Positions 26,516-35,539 of a DNA stretch of 64,000 nt are shown here, one piece after another. The translations under genes were made by a program, and so were the position numbers. Each line of letters starts with the position of its first letter. Positions within the stretch are counted from its first letter, which is position 1. The notes below the pieces were generated by a model. That model saw nothing but the letters and a program-made list of their open reading frames with translations. It made no database searches and was not told where the DNA came from. The stretch covers positions 89,578 through 153,577 of the forward strand of contig NZ_LFLT01000009.1 of assembly GCF_001189955.1 (NCBI RefSeq), given 5' to 3'. The DNA is from Herbaspirillum chlorophenolicum (GTDB lineage Bacteria > Pseudomonadota > Gammaproteobacteria > Burkholderiales > Burkholderiaceae_D).

Positions 26516-26764
26516 TCATGAAGCGCCATCGCCGGCGCGGTCGCTCAAATGGGTGATGGCATAGCCCTTTTGGCTGATCTGTACGAATGCGTCTTCCGAC
26601 TGCAGCGTGAAATGCCGCCGTCCGTCGCGCTCGAAATTGACGTCCCGTTCATGCATCTGCCAATCGGTATTGGTGACCTCCTCCGGCAATGGCTTTTGAT
26701 GCGGGATGACTAAATAGGAAAACAGTCCGTCGCTGTCCGGGCGTTTGTAAACGTCGACTTTCAT
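26516..26764 (-). CDS. Small hypothetical protein, 82 residues (possibly DUF6139-like)
   Basis: ATG at 26764 follows AGGAGG. The 82-residue protein starts MKVDVYKRPDSDGLFSYLV and continues PEEVTNTDWQMHERDVNFE and FVQISQKGYAITHLSD, a small mixed alpha/beta fold. The opening resembles a Burkholderiales family I remember as DUF6139; this match is from memory and uncertain. The in-frame ATG at 26848 has poor context. Probably shares a transcript with the next small gene downstream. Confidence 0.65.
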   Translation of the reverse strand: MKVDVYKRPDSDGLFSYLVIPHQKPLPEEVTNTDWQMHERDVNFERDGRRHFTLQSEDAFVQISQKGYAITHLSDRAGDGAS

Positions 26765-27103
26765 CGTAGGCCTCCTGGTCGGGTTGAACACTGTTTGCGG
26801 AATGCTGCGAATACAGATGCAAGCACAGCCCGCGCCGCACCATGGCAACGCGGCTTACTTGTCCGACTTGGCCCTGTTTCATTAGTTCAGGCAGGGATGC
26901 GATACGAAGCGCAATGCGAAATTGCAGGGCAATGCTCATACCAGACATCGGTACCCTGATGGGACAAGGCTTTACAGCATCCACGCCTTCAACATAGCAC
27001 TTGCACAGGGGGGATGCCAGCCCTCCCCGCGTCGGCTATCGGTGTAGAGCAGCCATTGGATGGGGTAATCGCGGCAGGACAGGCAATCCGCTTCCAGCCG
27101 GCC
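26765..27103. other. 339-bp intergenic region
   Basis: The space between the end of mdcH and a small minus-strand gene. No convincing gene, terminator hairpin or repeat was seen. It should contain the promoter of the two small genes downstream on the minus strand. Confidence 0.4.
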
Positions 27104-28054
27104 TCAACCGGCCTGGCGCCGCAGCCAGGCCAGCGCTCCGGAAAAGCTGCGGAAATCGGACAGGGAACGGCATTCGATCTGCGGATGGCGCTCGCGCAGC
27201 ATGCGCGACAGCGCCGAGCAAGGCCCAAGCTCCAGCGCGACCGTGACGCCGCGTTCGGCGCAGGCATCCATGCAGGCGGCCCACTGGATGGTCTCGGCTA
27301 GTTGTCTTGCCAGCAAGCTGCGGGCCTGCAAAGCATCATCGACGGCCTGCCCGGTAACGCCCGCCAGCAAGGTGAGCGACGGCGTCGAACAGGAAGCCTG
27401 CGCCAGCACATCGGAAAACGGGGCGACTGCTGCCTGCATCAGCGGCGTATGCGAAGCCAGCCCGACCGGCAGCTCGCCGGTGCGCGCGCCCATTGCGGCC
27501 AGCTCGTCGGCGGCGGCACGCAGGTCGCGGCTGGCGCCCCCCGCAATCAGCGACTCTTCGCCGGTATCGATGGCGGCATACGCGCCATGGCGTTGCAGCA
27601 CAACACGCGCCGCAGCGCCTGCCACTCCCCCCACCGACATCAGGCCCTGCTCGCGCTGCATGGCAGGCGCCTGTTGCCGGGCAACATCCATCAAGCCTGC
27701 ACGCCGCGCTGCAATACCGACGGCCTCTGCGGCATCGAACACGCCCGCCACCGCATAGGCGGACAATTCGCCAACGCTATAGCCGGCCACTACCGAGGGC
27801 GTACCGGCAATAGCGGCAAGCTCATCGGCAATGGCATGCCAGGCGGCAAGCTGGGCTGCAACAATCAACGGTTGTGCATAGCGGTTGGCATAGAGCTGCT
27901 GCGGGTCGGCCAGCACATCGGCAAGCGGCGCATCCAGCCACTGTTGCAGTCCGCATTGTGCAAGGAAAGCGGCGCCGTTCGCGTCAGCGCGCGCCATGTC
28001 GAACATGGCGGGATTCTGGCCGCCCTGGCCGGGGCAAAGGATTGCCAGGCGCAT
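27104..28054 (-). CDS. mdcH: Malonate decarboxylase, epsilon subunit (malonyl-CoA:ACP transacylase)
   Basis: The 316-residue transacylase has the FabD-like fold: LAILCPGQGGQNPAMF at the N-terminus, the active-site loop GYSVGEL with Ser93, and GLASHTPLMQ with the partner His. In biotin-independent malonate decarboxylase it loads the first malonyl group from malonyl-CoA onto the acyl carrier protein MdcC to prime the cycle. The ATG at 28054 lies 2 bases after the mdcB stop, within GGGAGGGG context. Last gene of the malonate operon. Confidence 0.93.
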   Translation of the reverse strand: MRLAILCPGQGGQNPAMFDMARADANGAAFLAQCGLQQWLDAPLADVLADPQQLYANRYAQPLIVAAQLAAWHAIADELAAIAGTPSVVAGYSVGELSAYAVAGVFDAAEAVGIAARRAGLMDVARQQAPAMQREQGLMSVGGVAGAAARVVLQRHGAYAAIDTGEESLIAGGASRDLRAAADELAAMGARTGELPVGLASHTPLMQAAVAPFSDVLAQASCSTPSLTLLAGVTGQAVDDALQARSLLARQLAETIQWAACMDACAERGVTVALELGPCSALSRMLRERHPQIECRSLSDFRSFSGALAWLRRQAG

Positions 28055-28056
28055 GC

Positions 28057-29028
28057 TTAACCCCTCCCGCGCAACGGCAAGCCGGAACCTTCGCCCAGCG
28101 CACACGCCTGATGCACCAGGCAAGCCGCCGCCAGCAGGTCGGCCGCACCGCCCGGCGAAAGGCGCTGCGCCACGAAGGCCCGATGGCAATCGATGGCCAT
28201 CGCATGCCAGCCGGGATTGGCGGTGCCGCCGGCGGCCAGGAAATCGGCGCTGCGCCCGCGCACCAGCGCGGCACCCTGTTCACCGCCACGGTGGTAGACA
28301 TTGGTGTCGCTGACATGCTGCATCAATGCGAACAAGGCATCGATCTTGGCCTCTTGCCAGTCGCGGCCATGTTCCAGCGTCTGGCGCATGCGCGGCAACG
28401 CGATCTCGAACACCGACGGGAACCCCAGCGCCCCCTCCTCGCGCGCGCCGCCCACGGCATGGGCCGCGGCCACCTGTTGCCCGTGGCTGGTCTGGCCTTG
28501 CGCATTCGCATGGGTGTGGCTGGCCAGCGCATCGCCCCATTGGATCAGCAGCGTGGCGCGTATCGACGCGTCCGACAGGGGCATCTTCTGCGCACGGCAA
28601 TAGGCCATCGCCGCACACAGCATGCCCAACGCGAAAATGGCGCCGCGATGGGTGTTGACGCCGCCGGTGGCGCGCAGCATGCGCTCTTCCGCGGCAATCG
28701 CCAGGCGCTGCAGATACTTGAAGGGAGCCCCCTGCATGCCGGCTTCGGCAATCAGGAAAAAATAGCGGCGCAGCGAAAACAGGCTGCGCATGAAAGTGGA
28801 CGCGTCCATATCGCGATGGCTACCGTTATCCACCAGCGAGACCAGCCCCGGCTTGGGATAGAGCACCAGCTCCTGGTACAGGCTGCGCAGCGCCAGGCGC
28901 GCCAGCGTGCGGCTGAAAGCGAGGTTGTCGCGGACATCGCGGCGCTTCTGCGTGTAATGCGGCACCGGCGCGAGCGCGGCGCGCCAATTCTCCCTTGGCT
29001 GCCCAGCGGGCCGGTTCAGGCTGCGCAT
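28057..29028 (-). CDS. mdcB: Triphosphoribosyl-dephospho-CoA synthase
   Basis: The 323-residue enzyme condenses ATP and dephospho-CoA to give the precursor of the MdcC prosthetic group. Family motifs: ELVLYPKPGLVSLVDNGSHRDMD, TGGVNTHRGAIFALGML, and LSPGGAADLLAAACLV near the end. The ATG at 29028 overlaps the end of mdcG by 13 bases and follows AGGGGG. In many operons mdcB lies second; here it is second from the end, between mdcG and mdcH. Confidence 0.93.
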   Translation of the reverse strand: MRSLNRPAGQPRENWRAALAPVPHYTQKRRDVRDNLAFSRTLARLALRSLYQELVLYPKPGLVSLVDNGSHRDMDASTFMRSLFSLRRYFFLIAEAGMQGAPFKYLQRLAIAAEERMLRATGGVNTHRGAIFALGMLCAAMAYCRAQKMPLSDASIRATLLIQWGDALASHTHANAQGQTSHGQQVAAAHAVGGAREEGALGFPSVFEIALPRMRQTLEHGRDWQEAKIDALFALMQHVSDTNVYHRGGEQGAALVRGRSADFLAAGGTANPGWHAMAIDCHRAFVAQRLSPGGAADLLAAACLVHQACALGEGSGLPLRGRG

Positions 29029-29735
29029 CGTTGGCCCCCTTGTTGCGGCAGGCTTGCCGATAGTACGCCGACGCGCTCCAGCCTCACCGCATCCGGCGTC
29101 TTGACCAGCACCTTGTTGTCGGGATCGCCCCCCTTGACGGCGACCTGCCGCCATTCCTTCCACGACACCGCGACGCCGCCGGGGAAGACGATTTCGCCAT
29201 CCAGCGGCAGGAACATCGCGTGGTAAGCCAGCAGGCGCACACCTTGTGCCAATTGCTCCTGGCTGGCCGGTTCGAACAGCAGGTCGATATCGGATCCGCC
29301 GCGCACATATTGCTGCCCGGTGATGGCCTGCCAGGCCAGCGAACCGAATACGGCCAGTGCAATCCCTTCACGCGCCATGCTTTCCTGCAATTGCGCCATC
29401 TGCTCATGCCATACTGGCGGCAGACCCGGCAAGCGCGCGGCGGCAATGTCGCGCAGCAGGAAAGGCGCATGGCTGGCCGCCACTTCCGAGGCATGCAGGC
29501 GCAAGGCGATACGCGGCTTGTTGCCGTGCGCGTCGGGCGGCAAGGCGATGCCGGCGCAGATATCGCCGGCAGCGGCGTCGATACCCGCATCGGCGTCGGC
29601 GCGGCGCACCACCACCGGCCAGCGGTTCTGCTGCCAGCGCACCATTGCCTCGCGCTGGCGGGCATCTCCCGCGCGCTCCTGCGCGCGCTGCCAGCCCGCT
29701 TCGCTCAGCCAGACAAGATGATGGCGTTCATGCAT
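29016..29735 (-). CDS. mdcG: Phosphoribosyl-dephospho-CoA transferase (holo-ACP synthase of malonate decarboxylase)
   Basis: The 239-residue nucleotidyltransferase attaches the phosphoribosyl-dephospho-CoA group to MdcC. The key motif GSDIDLLF (residues 147-154) supplies the two metal-binding aspartates, preceded by FGSLAWQAITGQQYV. The ATG at 29735 lies 13 bases after the mdcE stop; a longer in-frame start at 29870 reads through mdcE. It overlaps mdcB at its 3' end. Confidence 0.92.
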   Translation of the reverse strand: MHERHHLVWLSEAGWQRAQERAGDARQREAMVRWQQNRWPVVVRRADADAGIDAAAGDICAGIALPPDAHGNKPRIALRLHASEVAASHAPFLLRDIAAARLPGLPPVWHEQMAQLQESMAREGIALAVFGSLAWQAITGQQYVRGGSDIDLLFEPASQEQLAQGVRLLAYHAMFLPLDGEIVFPGGVAVSWKEWRQVAVKGGDPDNKVLVKTPDAVRLERVGVLSASLPQQGGQRCAA

Positions 29736-29748
29736 GCGGCAATCCCGT

Positions 29749-30498
29749 TCAATCGAGCGGCACATCGTCGGCCACGGCATCGATGACGCGCTGGGCCAGC
29801 TTGCGCCCGCCGCGCTCCAGCCCGGTGACGGCGCGCCGGTCGGCCGAGCGATCCACCGCCAGTGCGTCACACAGCGCCTGCGCCAGATCGCCGCTCCAGA
29901 TCTCGGCCACGCCGCCCATGCGCAGATAGTTCTCCGGGCCGGGAGCGAACACCGGGTTGCTCTGGGCCAGTTCGGTCAAGCGCTCTTGCGGCACCTTGGT
30001 AATGCGCGCCATGGCAGGCAAGCCCATGACGCGGATGGTGGCGTCCGGCAAGGCATAGCAGGCATCGGCGATCAGCCCGCTGGTGATGAAGCCGCCCGAC
30101 AAGGCTTGGTCGTAGACCAGCCCGACCACGCGATGGCCGGAACGGCGCGCCAGTTCCACGCATTTGCCGAGATGCGCCATGTAGCTGTTGATGCCCAGCA
30201 TCTCGTCGCGGTGGCGCAGGCGCTGGCCCTGCGTATCGACCAGGATGACGATGGCGCGGCCGGGATGGGCGCGCACCGTGTCGAGGATACTGGCCGCCTG
30301 CGCCAGCGCGATCTCGATGCCGATCGGCGTATGGCCGGTGGTGCCGACCACGGTCACGGTGGCGCCATCGACCTGGGCCGTGCCGGACAGGAAATTGTCC
30401 TTCCCGGCAATGTCATGCCCCTGCGGAAACAACTGCTGCGCAAGCGCGCGCCAGTCGACCTGTTTGACCTCTGCGGCAGTATTGACTGCGGTTTGCAT
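29749..30498 (-). CDS. mdcE: Malonate decarboxylase, gamma subunit
   Basis: The 249-residue subunit has the crotonase-like carboxyltransferase fold. VVGTTGHTPIGIEIALAQA, ILVDTQGQRLRHRDEMLGINSY and DQALSGGFITSGLIADACYAL are conserved. With MdcD it decarboxylates malonyl-S-ACP to acetyl-S-ACP. It follows mdcD by 11 bases. All usual conserved residues visible by eye are intact. Confidence 0.93.
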   Translation of the reverse strand: MQTAVNTAAEVKQVDWRALAQQLFPQGHDIAGKDNFLSGTAQVDGATVTVVGTTGHTPIGIEIALAQAASILDTVRAHPGRAIVILVDTQGQRLRHRDEMLGINSYMAHLGKCVELARRSGHRVVGLVYDQALSGGFITSGLIADACYALPDATIRVMGLPAMARITKVPQERLTELAQSNPVFAPGPENYLRMGGVAEIWSGDLAQALCDALAVDRSADRRAVTGLERGGRKLAQRVIDAVADDVPLD

Positions 30499-30509
30499 GC
30501 CTGAATTCC

Positions 30510-31406
30510 TTATGCTTGGGTACGGACGCGATGGGCATCGGCCAGGGCGACGAAGGGTTCCGCTTCCAGCATCGGCACCGCTTCCGGCTGTGCCACGCCC
30601 AGCGCCTGCCAGATATCCATCGGATCGTGGGCGTCACCGAAACGCGCAATGCGCTGGCGCAGCACTTCCTGTTCTGCTTCCAGTCCCTGCAGCGTCAGCG
30701 CAGTCGGACCGGCATTCTTCAACGCCTCCGCTGCGGCGGCGCGGAAAGCATGGACATCGTCATTGACCAGCACCTGGCAATCGCCGATCAGGTAGCGGTG
30801 TTTTCCACCCGTAGTGCGCCAGACCAGGGCACGGTCGCGCGAGTCGAACTCTTCCACGCCGTTGGCGGTCTCGATCACCTCGGGTCCGGACATCGCCAGC
30901 CGTCCTTCTTCCGACATGATCACCGTGCTGGCGCAGCGCGCCACGATGCCCATGCCGCCGAAGCAGCCGTTGGCGCCACCCACCAGCACGATCACCGGAA
31001 TGCCTGCAGCACGCGCATCGAGCACGGCGCGCATCACTTCCGACACGGCGATCAGCCCGGCGTTGGCCTCATGCAGGCGCACGCCGCCGGTTTCCAGCAG
31101 CAGCACCACACCCGCGGCTTTCTTGCGGATGGCGCGCTTGAGCAAACCGACCAGCTTGGCGCCATGCACCTCGCCCACCGCGCCGCCCATGAAGCCGCCC
31201 TCTTGCGCCGCCGCCATCACCGCGCGGCCGTCGAGCGTGCCTTCGCCGATCACCACGCCATCGTCAAACGAGACCGGGGCATCCAGTTGCCCCAAATGCG
31301 GGCTGACCACGCGCTGCGCGGGCGGCAGCAATTCGGCAAAGCTGCCGGCATCGAGTACTTGCAGGATGCGTTCGCGCGCGGTGGCTTCCAGGTAGCTGGC
31401 ACTCAT
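30510..31406 (-). CDS. mdcD: Malonate decarboxylase, beta subunit
   Basis: The 298-residue subunit pairs with MdcE. Its acyl-CoA carboxyltransferase fold shows VAAQEGGFMGGAVGEVHGAKLVGLL, VVLLLETGGVRLHEANAGLIA and VLVGGANGCFGGMGIVA, the oxyanion-hole glycines of this family. The ATG overlaps the mdcC stop by 4 bases (ATGA), implying translational coupling. The product decarboxylates the malonyl thioester in the cytoplasm, without biotin or sodium transport, as no mad genes accompany it. Confidence 0.93.
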   Translation of the reverse strand: MSASYLEATARERILQVLDAGSFAELLPPAQRVVSPHLGQLDAPVSFDDGVVIGEGTLDGRAVMAAAQEGGFMGGAVGEVHGAKLVGLLKRAIRKKAAGVVLLLETGGVRLHEANAGLIAVSEVMRAVLDARAAGIPVIVLVGGANGCFGGMGIVARCASTVIMSEEGRLAMSGPEVIETANGVEEFDSRDRALVWRTTGGKHRYLIGDCQVLVNDDVHAFRAAAAEALKNAGPTALTLQGLEAEQEVLRQRIARFGDAHDPMDIWQALGVAQPEAVPMLEAEPFVALADAHRVRTQA

Positions 31407-31717
31407 TTGGCTTCCTCCACCATGGATTCAACGGCCTGGTCCAGGCGCAGGCTGACCACCGCCGGAGTGGCTCCCATGTCGTTGATGGAAATGCGCGTGT
31501 CGGCCAGCTGCCAGCGCTGGAAGAAGTCGTTCATCACCGCCTCCCAGATGGCGCCGAAGCCACGCGCGGCGGTCTTGACCTCGATCGCGCAGCCGCCGCC
31601 GAGGGCGGCGTTCTCGATCAATACCTCAAGGTTGCCGGAACTGACCACGCCGACCAGTTCGGGGTTGGCCTTGAGGCGGCGCACGCCGTTTTCAAAATGA
31701 AAAGTTAAGGTTTCCAT
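31403..31717 (-). CDS. mdcC: Malonate decarboxylase acyl carrier protein (delta subunit)
   Basis: The 104-residue acyl carrier protein carries the phosphoribosyl-dephospho-CoA arm. VVSSGNLEVLIE near residues 24-35 contains the modified serine, probably Ser27. The C-terminal ATPAVVSLRLDQAVESM is conserved. It lies 41 bases after the inserted hydrolase gene and has no clear ribosome binding site. In ordinary operons it follows mdcA or mdcB directly, so its expression may have been affected by the insertion. Confidence 0.92.
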   Translation of the reverse strand: METLTFHFENGVRRLKANPELVGVVSSGNLEVLIENAALGGGCAIEVKTAARGFGAIWEAVMNDFFQRWQLADTRISINDMGATPAVVSLRLDQAVESMVEEAK

Positions 31718-31758
31718 AGGGGATGTCGTTGTTATTTCGTTCTTTGTGATTACGTGTT

Positions 31759-33867
31759 TTAGCGTAGCACCTGGCTATCTCTTGCTTCCCGGATCAGGCG
31801 GTCCCGGTCAATCCCAAGCAGGTAGCCCTCCGCGTAAGCCTTGTTGGCGGCCTCTATCACGACTTTCACGTAGCCCGCGTGATCCTTATACCGTTCTTCA
31901 AGCGACAAACGGGGATCACGGGTTGCCGTGCGCTGTTCCTTGGTCTTCGCAAAAGGCACATACCCGCCGATATAGTTGCAGATTTGCCCGGCGTGGAATC
32001 CGCCGGCCGTGATATTCCAGCCCAGGTAGGTCCCTAATGGCGCCATCGCAAGAACCGTTGGAACGCCGCCTATTTCGTTGCCGTCGGCATCGACCCTTGG
32101 CGCCATCATGGGTATCACCGATTTGATGGGCGGCGGCAGATTCGTCGGAATACCCGATGCTTCACTGTGGTCGAACTGGGGACCCCAGTTGTAGTCAAGG
32201 ATGGGGAAGATGAAGTTATCGGGAGAGAAGATCGTGTCCGGAATCCCCGGGATGTTCGAAGGAAAACCGATATTTTCCTTGCTCGCGATCACCAGGTTCC
32301 CATCTTTGATGGTGGGATACCGGCTCGCCGGCGGCTGCGTATTATTCAACACCCATGAACGCATGGCGACCTTCAGCACGTTCTCCATCTCGATGTGAGC
32401 GATGGGGTTCTCGGCCAGCGTCCCTTTTCCGAAATTGTTTCCCGGGCACGTCGGTTGGGCAGAGGTCGTCGGTTGCCAGTTGAAGCCGCCGTTGTTGCCG
32501 CCATGTGTAGTCGATGCAATGTAGTAGCGGCGCACATTGGCCGGGAGCGGAATATCCGATTTGGCGTCGGTCCCGACCCATTCAGGCGTCATTTTCAGCG
32601 CGTAGACTTCGGCAGACCCAAAACTCTCAAACACCTTCGGGCAAGTGCCGTTTTTTTCGCAGCGGGTAAAGATGGATTTTTTCGGCAAGCCCCGGACGGC
32701 GTCATCCCACTCGGTCCACCATTGCGGGCCTTCGCTTCCCATCATGTAAAGCTCGAGCGTTCCGTCCGGCTGCGCAAACCGTGAATTGATGGAGACCCGG
32801 CGGCCGGCAATTCTGGCCCACGCGCCGTCGTATACCTTGCGCCCCTTCTCATCCTCATTCATGCCCATGAAGATGAACTGGCGAAGCATATTCCCCGACT
32901 GGGAAACACCTCTTATCGCACTCCCCCGAACCGCGCCCGCAACAGGGTTGGCGACGCCTGCATCGTCCTTTGTTGCATACTTGAAAAACGATCCTACGTC
33001 CCTGAACGCGGCCATGCCCGCCCCCAGCACATAAGCTCCGGTCGCCGGATAAACCAGCTGATAAACCAATTTGGGATCGAAGCCATTCTTCATGCAAATT
33101 TGCACGGGAAGATCTGCCTTGCCGGGGGTGATGTCAATCGGCCTGCCCGGGAACGGATGATTCGCATCGCATTTAGCGAATGCCCAATCCGATGACGGAA
33201 TGTCCGGCCCTTCAGTCACCTCCCCGCGCACCGTTTCTCTCAGATGGGTTTTCATCACCGCGGCAGCCGTATCCAGCGTGGCGGGAGGATAGGGAACAGG
33301 GAACCGGTGGACGATGAGAGGCTTCGAATCCTTGCCCTCCTGGTTGACGATTCTGGCCATGACCTTGCCTGTGACCAAGGCGCCATCGACTCTAGCCATC
33401 GGCAATGCAACCCAATGCGTCAGCCCAGTCGTCCGGTCTTTCGGAATCGCGGTCAGGCCGGCATTATCGCCTTGCCATCCGGACCACAGCATCATGTCTC
33501 CCGCGTCCGTCTCCAGCCCTCCGGGACTGGCTGCCTCGCCTCGATTGGGCACGTCATGCCACAGAAAACCGCTCGATACCTTCATATCGACCGGCTTTAC
33601 CAAGGTGAACTTGGCTTCATAGTGCAGCATCCCATCGGCGCCAAGTCCAAGGGAGATGTCGGTAATGTCTTTGTTTCTTCGATCTTTGGGATCAAGCGTG
33701 CCAAACGCCCTTCCTAATATCTTTTCATAGGCTTGGGGTCCCTCCGAAATCCTTTCCACCTTGTCGATCTTGATTTCTGTCACCCGGGCGGCCGCACCGA
33801 CGGCAACGGAAGACGCCAGCACCGCGAAAAATAATGTTGCGTAGCTCACGCTTTTTCCTCTGATCAT
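31759..33867 (-). CDS. Secreted alpha/beta-hydrolase-domain protein inserted in the malonate operon
   Basis: The 702-residue protein has a Sec signal peptide (MIRGKSVSYATLFFAVLASS, cleavage near GAA-ARV) and a large mature part with a nucleophile-elbow-like GVSQSGNML at residues 320-328, preceded by VYPATGAYVLGAGMAAFRDVGSF. This matches a group annotated as alpha/beta hydrolase domain proteins (Abhydrolase_10-like, from memory). The substrate is unknown; an ester is likely. The ATG lies 2 bases after the mdcA stop. A GTG 18 bases downstream has a better ribosome binding site (AGAGGAAA) but loses the basic start of the signal. Base composition is visibly lower in GC than the flanking mdc genes. 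Confidence 0.75.
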   Translation of the reverse strand: MIRGKSVSYATLFFAVLASSVAVGAAARVTEIKIDKVERISEGPQAYEKILGRAFGTLDPKDRRNKDITDISLGLGADGMLHYEAKFTLVKPVDMKVSSGFLWHDVPNRGEAASPGGLETDAGDMMLWSGWQGDNAGLTAIPKDRTTGLTHWVALPMARVDGALVTGKVMARIVNQEGKDSKPLIVHRFPVPYPPATLDTAAAVMKTHLRETVRGEVTEGPDIPSSDWAFAKCDANHPFPGRPIDITPGKADLPVQICMKNGFDPKLVYQLVYPATGAYVLGAGMAAFRDVGSFFKYATKDDAGVANPVAGAVRGSAIRGVSQSGNMLRQFIFMGMNEDEKGRKVYDGAWARIAGRRVSINSRFAQPDGTLELYMMGSEGPQWWTEWDDAVRGLPKKSIFTRCEKNGTCPKVFESFGSAEVYALKMTPEWVGTDAKSDIPLPANVRRYYIASTTHGGNNGGFNWQPTTSAQPTCPGNNFGKGTLAENPIAHIEMENVLKVAMRSWVLNNTQPPASRYPTIKDGNLVIASKENIGFPSNIPGIPDTIFSPDNFIFPILDYNWGPQFDHSEASGIPTNLPPPIKSVIPMMAPRVDADGNEIGGVPTVLAMAPLGTYLGWNITAGGFHAGQICNYIGGYVPFAKTKEQRTATRDPRLSLEERYKDHAGYVKVVIEAANKAYAEGYLLGIDRDRLIREARDSQVLR

Positions 33868-33869
33868 TA

Positions 33870-35537
33870 TTACCAGTTGCGGAAACGTTTGGGCGGGTTG
33901 TACAAGCCGCCCGAAGCGCGCACCAGATCCTTCATGTTCTTGGCTGCCAGCAGGTCGCGGGTCGCCAGGCGCTTGTCGATGCCCATGTCTTCGGCGCGAC
34001 GGATCACGCCGCGGTCGCGCAGGTTTTCCACCATGCGCTTGTCGCGCGCCAGGCCCACCGGCGTATAGCCGGCCACGCCGCGGATGGCCTGCTCGCGCTC
34101 CTCGTCGGTGCGGCACAGCAACAGGTTGGCGATGCCTTCCTCGGTCAGGATGTGGGTCACGTCGTCGCCGTAGATCATCACCGGCGGGATCGGCATCTTG
34201 GCCTGCTCGCCCAGTTGCCACGCATCCAGCCGTTCGACGAAGGCCGGCTGCATGTGCTCGCGGAAGGTTTCCACCGTCTGCACCACCAGCTTCTGGCCGC
34301 GCGGGATGGTGTTCCTGCCGGCGCGCGCCTGCTCCCCGGCCTTCAGCCAGGCGGGGCTGGCATGGCGCCGGCCGCGCGCGTCGGCGCCCATGTTGGGGGC
34401 GCCGCCGAAACCGGCGATGCGGCCCAGCGTGGCGGTGGAAGAATTGCCCTGCAAATCGATCTGCAGCGTGGAGCCGATGAACATGTCGCAGCCGTAGTGG
34501 CCGGCCGTCTGCGAGAACGCCCGGTTGCTGCGCATGGAGCCGTCGGGGCCGACGAAGAACACGTCGGGCCGGGCGCGGATGTATTCCTCCATGCCCAGCT
34601 CGGAACCGAAGGAATGGATCGATTCGACGAAGCCGGCCTCGATGGCGGGGATCAGCGCCGGATGCGGGTTGAGCGCCCAGTGCTTGCAGATCTTGCCGCG
34701 CAGGCCGAGCGACTCGGCATAGGTCGGCAGGATCAGCTCGATGGCGGCGGTGTCGAAGCCGATGCCGTGGTTCAGGCGCTGCACGCCGTATTCGGCGTAG
34801 ATGCCCTTGATGGCCATCATCGCCATCAGTACCTGGATTTCGGAAATCTGCGCCGGGTCGCGTGTGAACAGCGGTTCGATGTAATGCGGCGTGGGCGCCT
34901 TGATGGCAAAGCTGACCCAGTCGGCCGGGATGTCCACGCGCGGCAGCTCGTCGACGATCTCGTTGACCTGGGCGATCACGATGCCGCTGCTGAAGGCCGT
35001 GGCCTCGGCAATCGCCGGCGTGTCTTCCGTATTCGGCCCGGTGTACAGGTTGCCGTGGCGGTCGGCCGCCTGCGCGGCCACCAGCGCCACACGCGGCGTC
35101 AGGTCGATGAAGTAGCGGCCGAACAGCTCAAGGTAGGTATGGATCGCGCCGATATTGAGCCGGCCGGCCGATGCCAGTTTCGCCAGCCGGCCTGCCTGCG
35201 GGCCGGAGAAGGAAAAGTCCAGCTTCGACGCGATCCCTTTCTCGAACACGTCCAGATGTTCCGGCAAGGCCAGCACCGAAAACAGCATGTGCAGGTCATG
35301 CACGCGCGCCGGGTCGAGCGAGGCCAGGCCCTTGGCCAGAAAGTCGGCCTGCTTCTGGTTGTTGCCCTCGACGCAGACCCGGTCGCCCGGCTCGATCACC
35401 GCATACAGCAGGTCGGCCAGTTGCGCCGCCGGCGCGATCTTGCCCTGCAGTTTTCCGCCCAGCACCGCCACGGCGCGCGCCAGCCGGTTGTCCCGGTTCT
35501 TCTGGCGCGCGTTCCAGACGCGTTCGCTACCACTCAT
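33870..35537 (-). CDS. mdcA: Malonate decarboxylase, alpha subunit (acetyl-S-ACP:malonate ACP transferase)
   Basis: The 555-residue subunit exchanges acetyl for malonyl on MdcC. Conserved blocks include RVCVEGNNQKQADFLA, SKLDFSFSGPQAGRLA, TYLELFGRYFIDLTPRVALVA, NHGIGFDTAAIELILPTYAE, GHYGCDMFIGSTLQIDLQGNSST and GFGGAPNMGADARGRRHASP. Length is as in other MdcA proteins. It starts right after the TRAP permease gene (2-base gap), which links malonate import and breakdown in one transcript. Confidence 0.95.
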   Translation of the reverse strand: MSGSERVWNARQKNRDNRLARAVAVLGGKLQGKIAPAAQLADLLYAVIEPGDRVCVEGNNQKQADFLAKGLASLDPARVHDLHMLFSVLALPEHLDVFEKGIASKLDFSFSGPQAGRLAKLASAGRLNIGAIHTYLELFGRYFIDLTPRVALVAAQAADRHGNLYTGPNTEDTPAIAEATAFSSGIVIAQVNEIVDELPRVDIPADWVSFAIKAPTPHYIEPLFTRDPAQISEIQVLMAMMAIKGIYAEYGVQRLNHGIGFDTAAIELILPTYAESLGLRGKICKHWALNPHPALIPAIEAGFVESIHSFGSELGMEEYIRARPDVFFVGPDGSMRSNRAFSQTAGHYGCDMFIGSTLQIDLQGNSSTATLGRIAGFGGAPNMGADARGRRHASPAWLKAGEQARAGRNTIPRGQKLVVQTVETFREHMQPAFVERLDAWQLGEQAKMPIPPVMIYGDDVTHILTEEGIANLLLCRTDEEREQAIRGVAGYTPVGLARDKRMVENLRDRGVIRRAEDMGIDKRLATRDLLAAKNMKDLVRASGGLYNPPKRFRNW

Positions 35538-35539
35538 AT

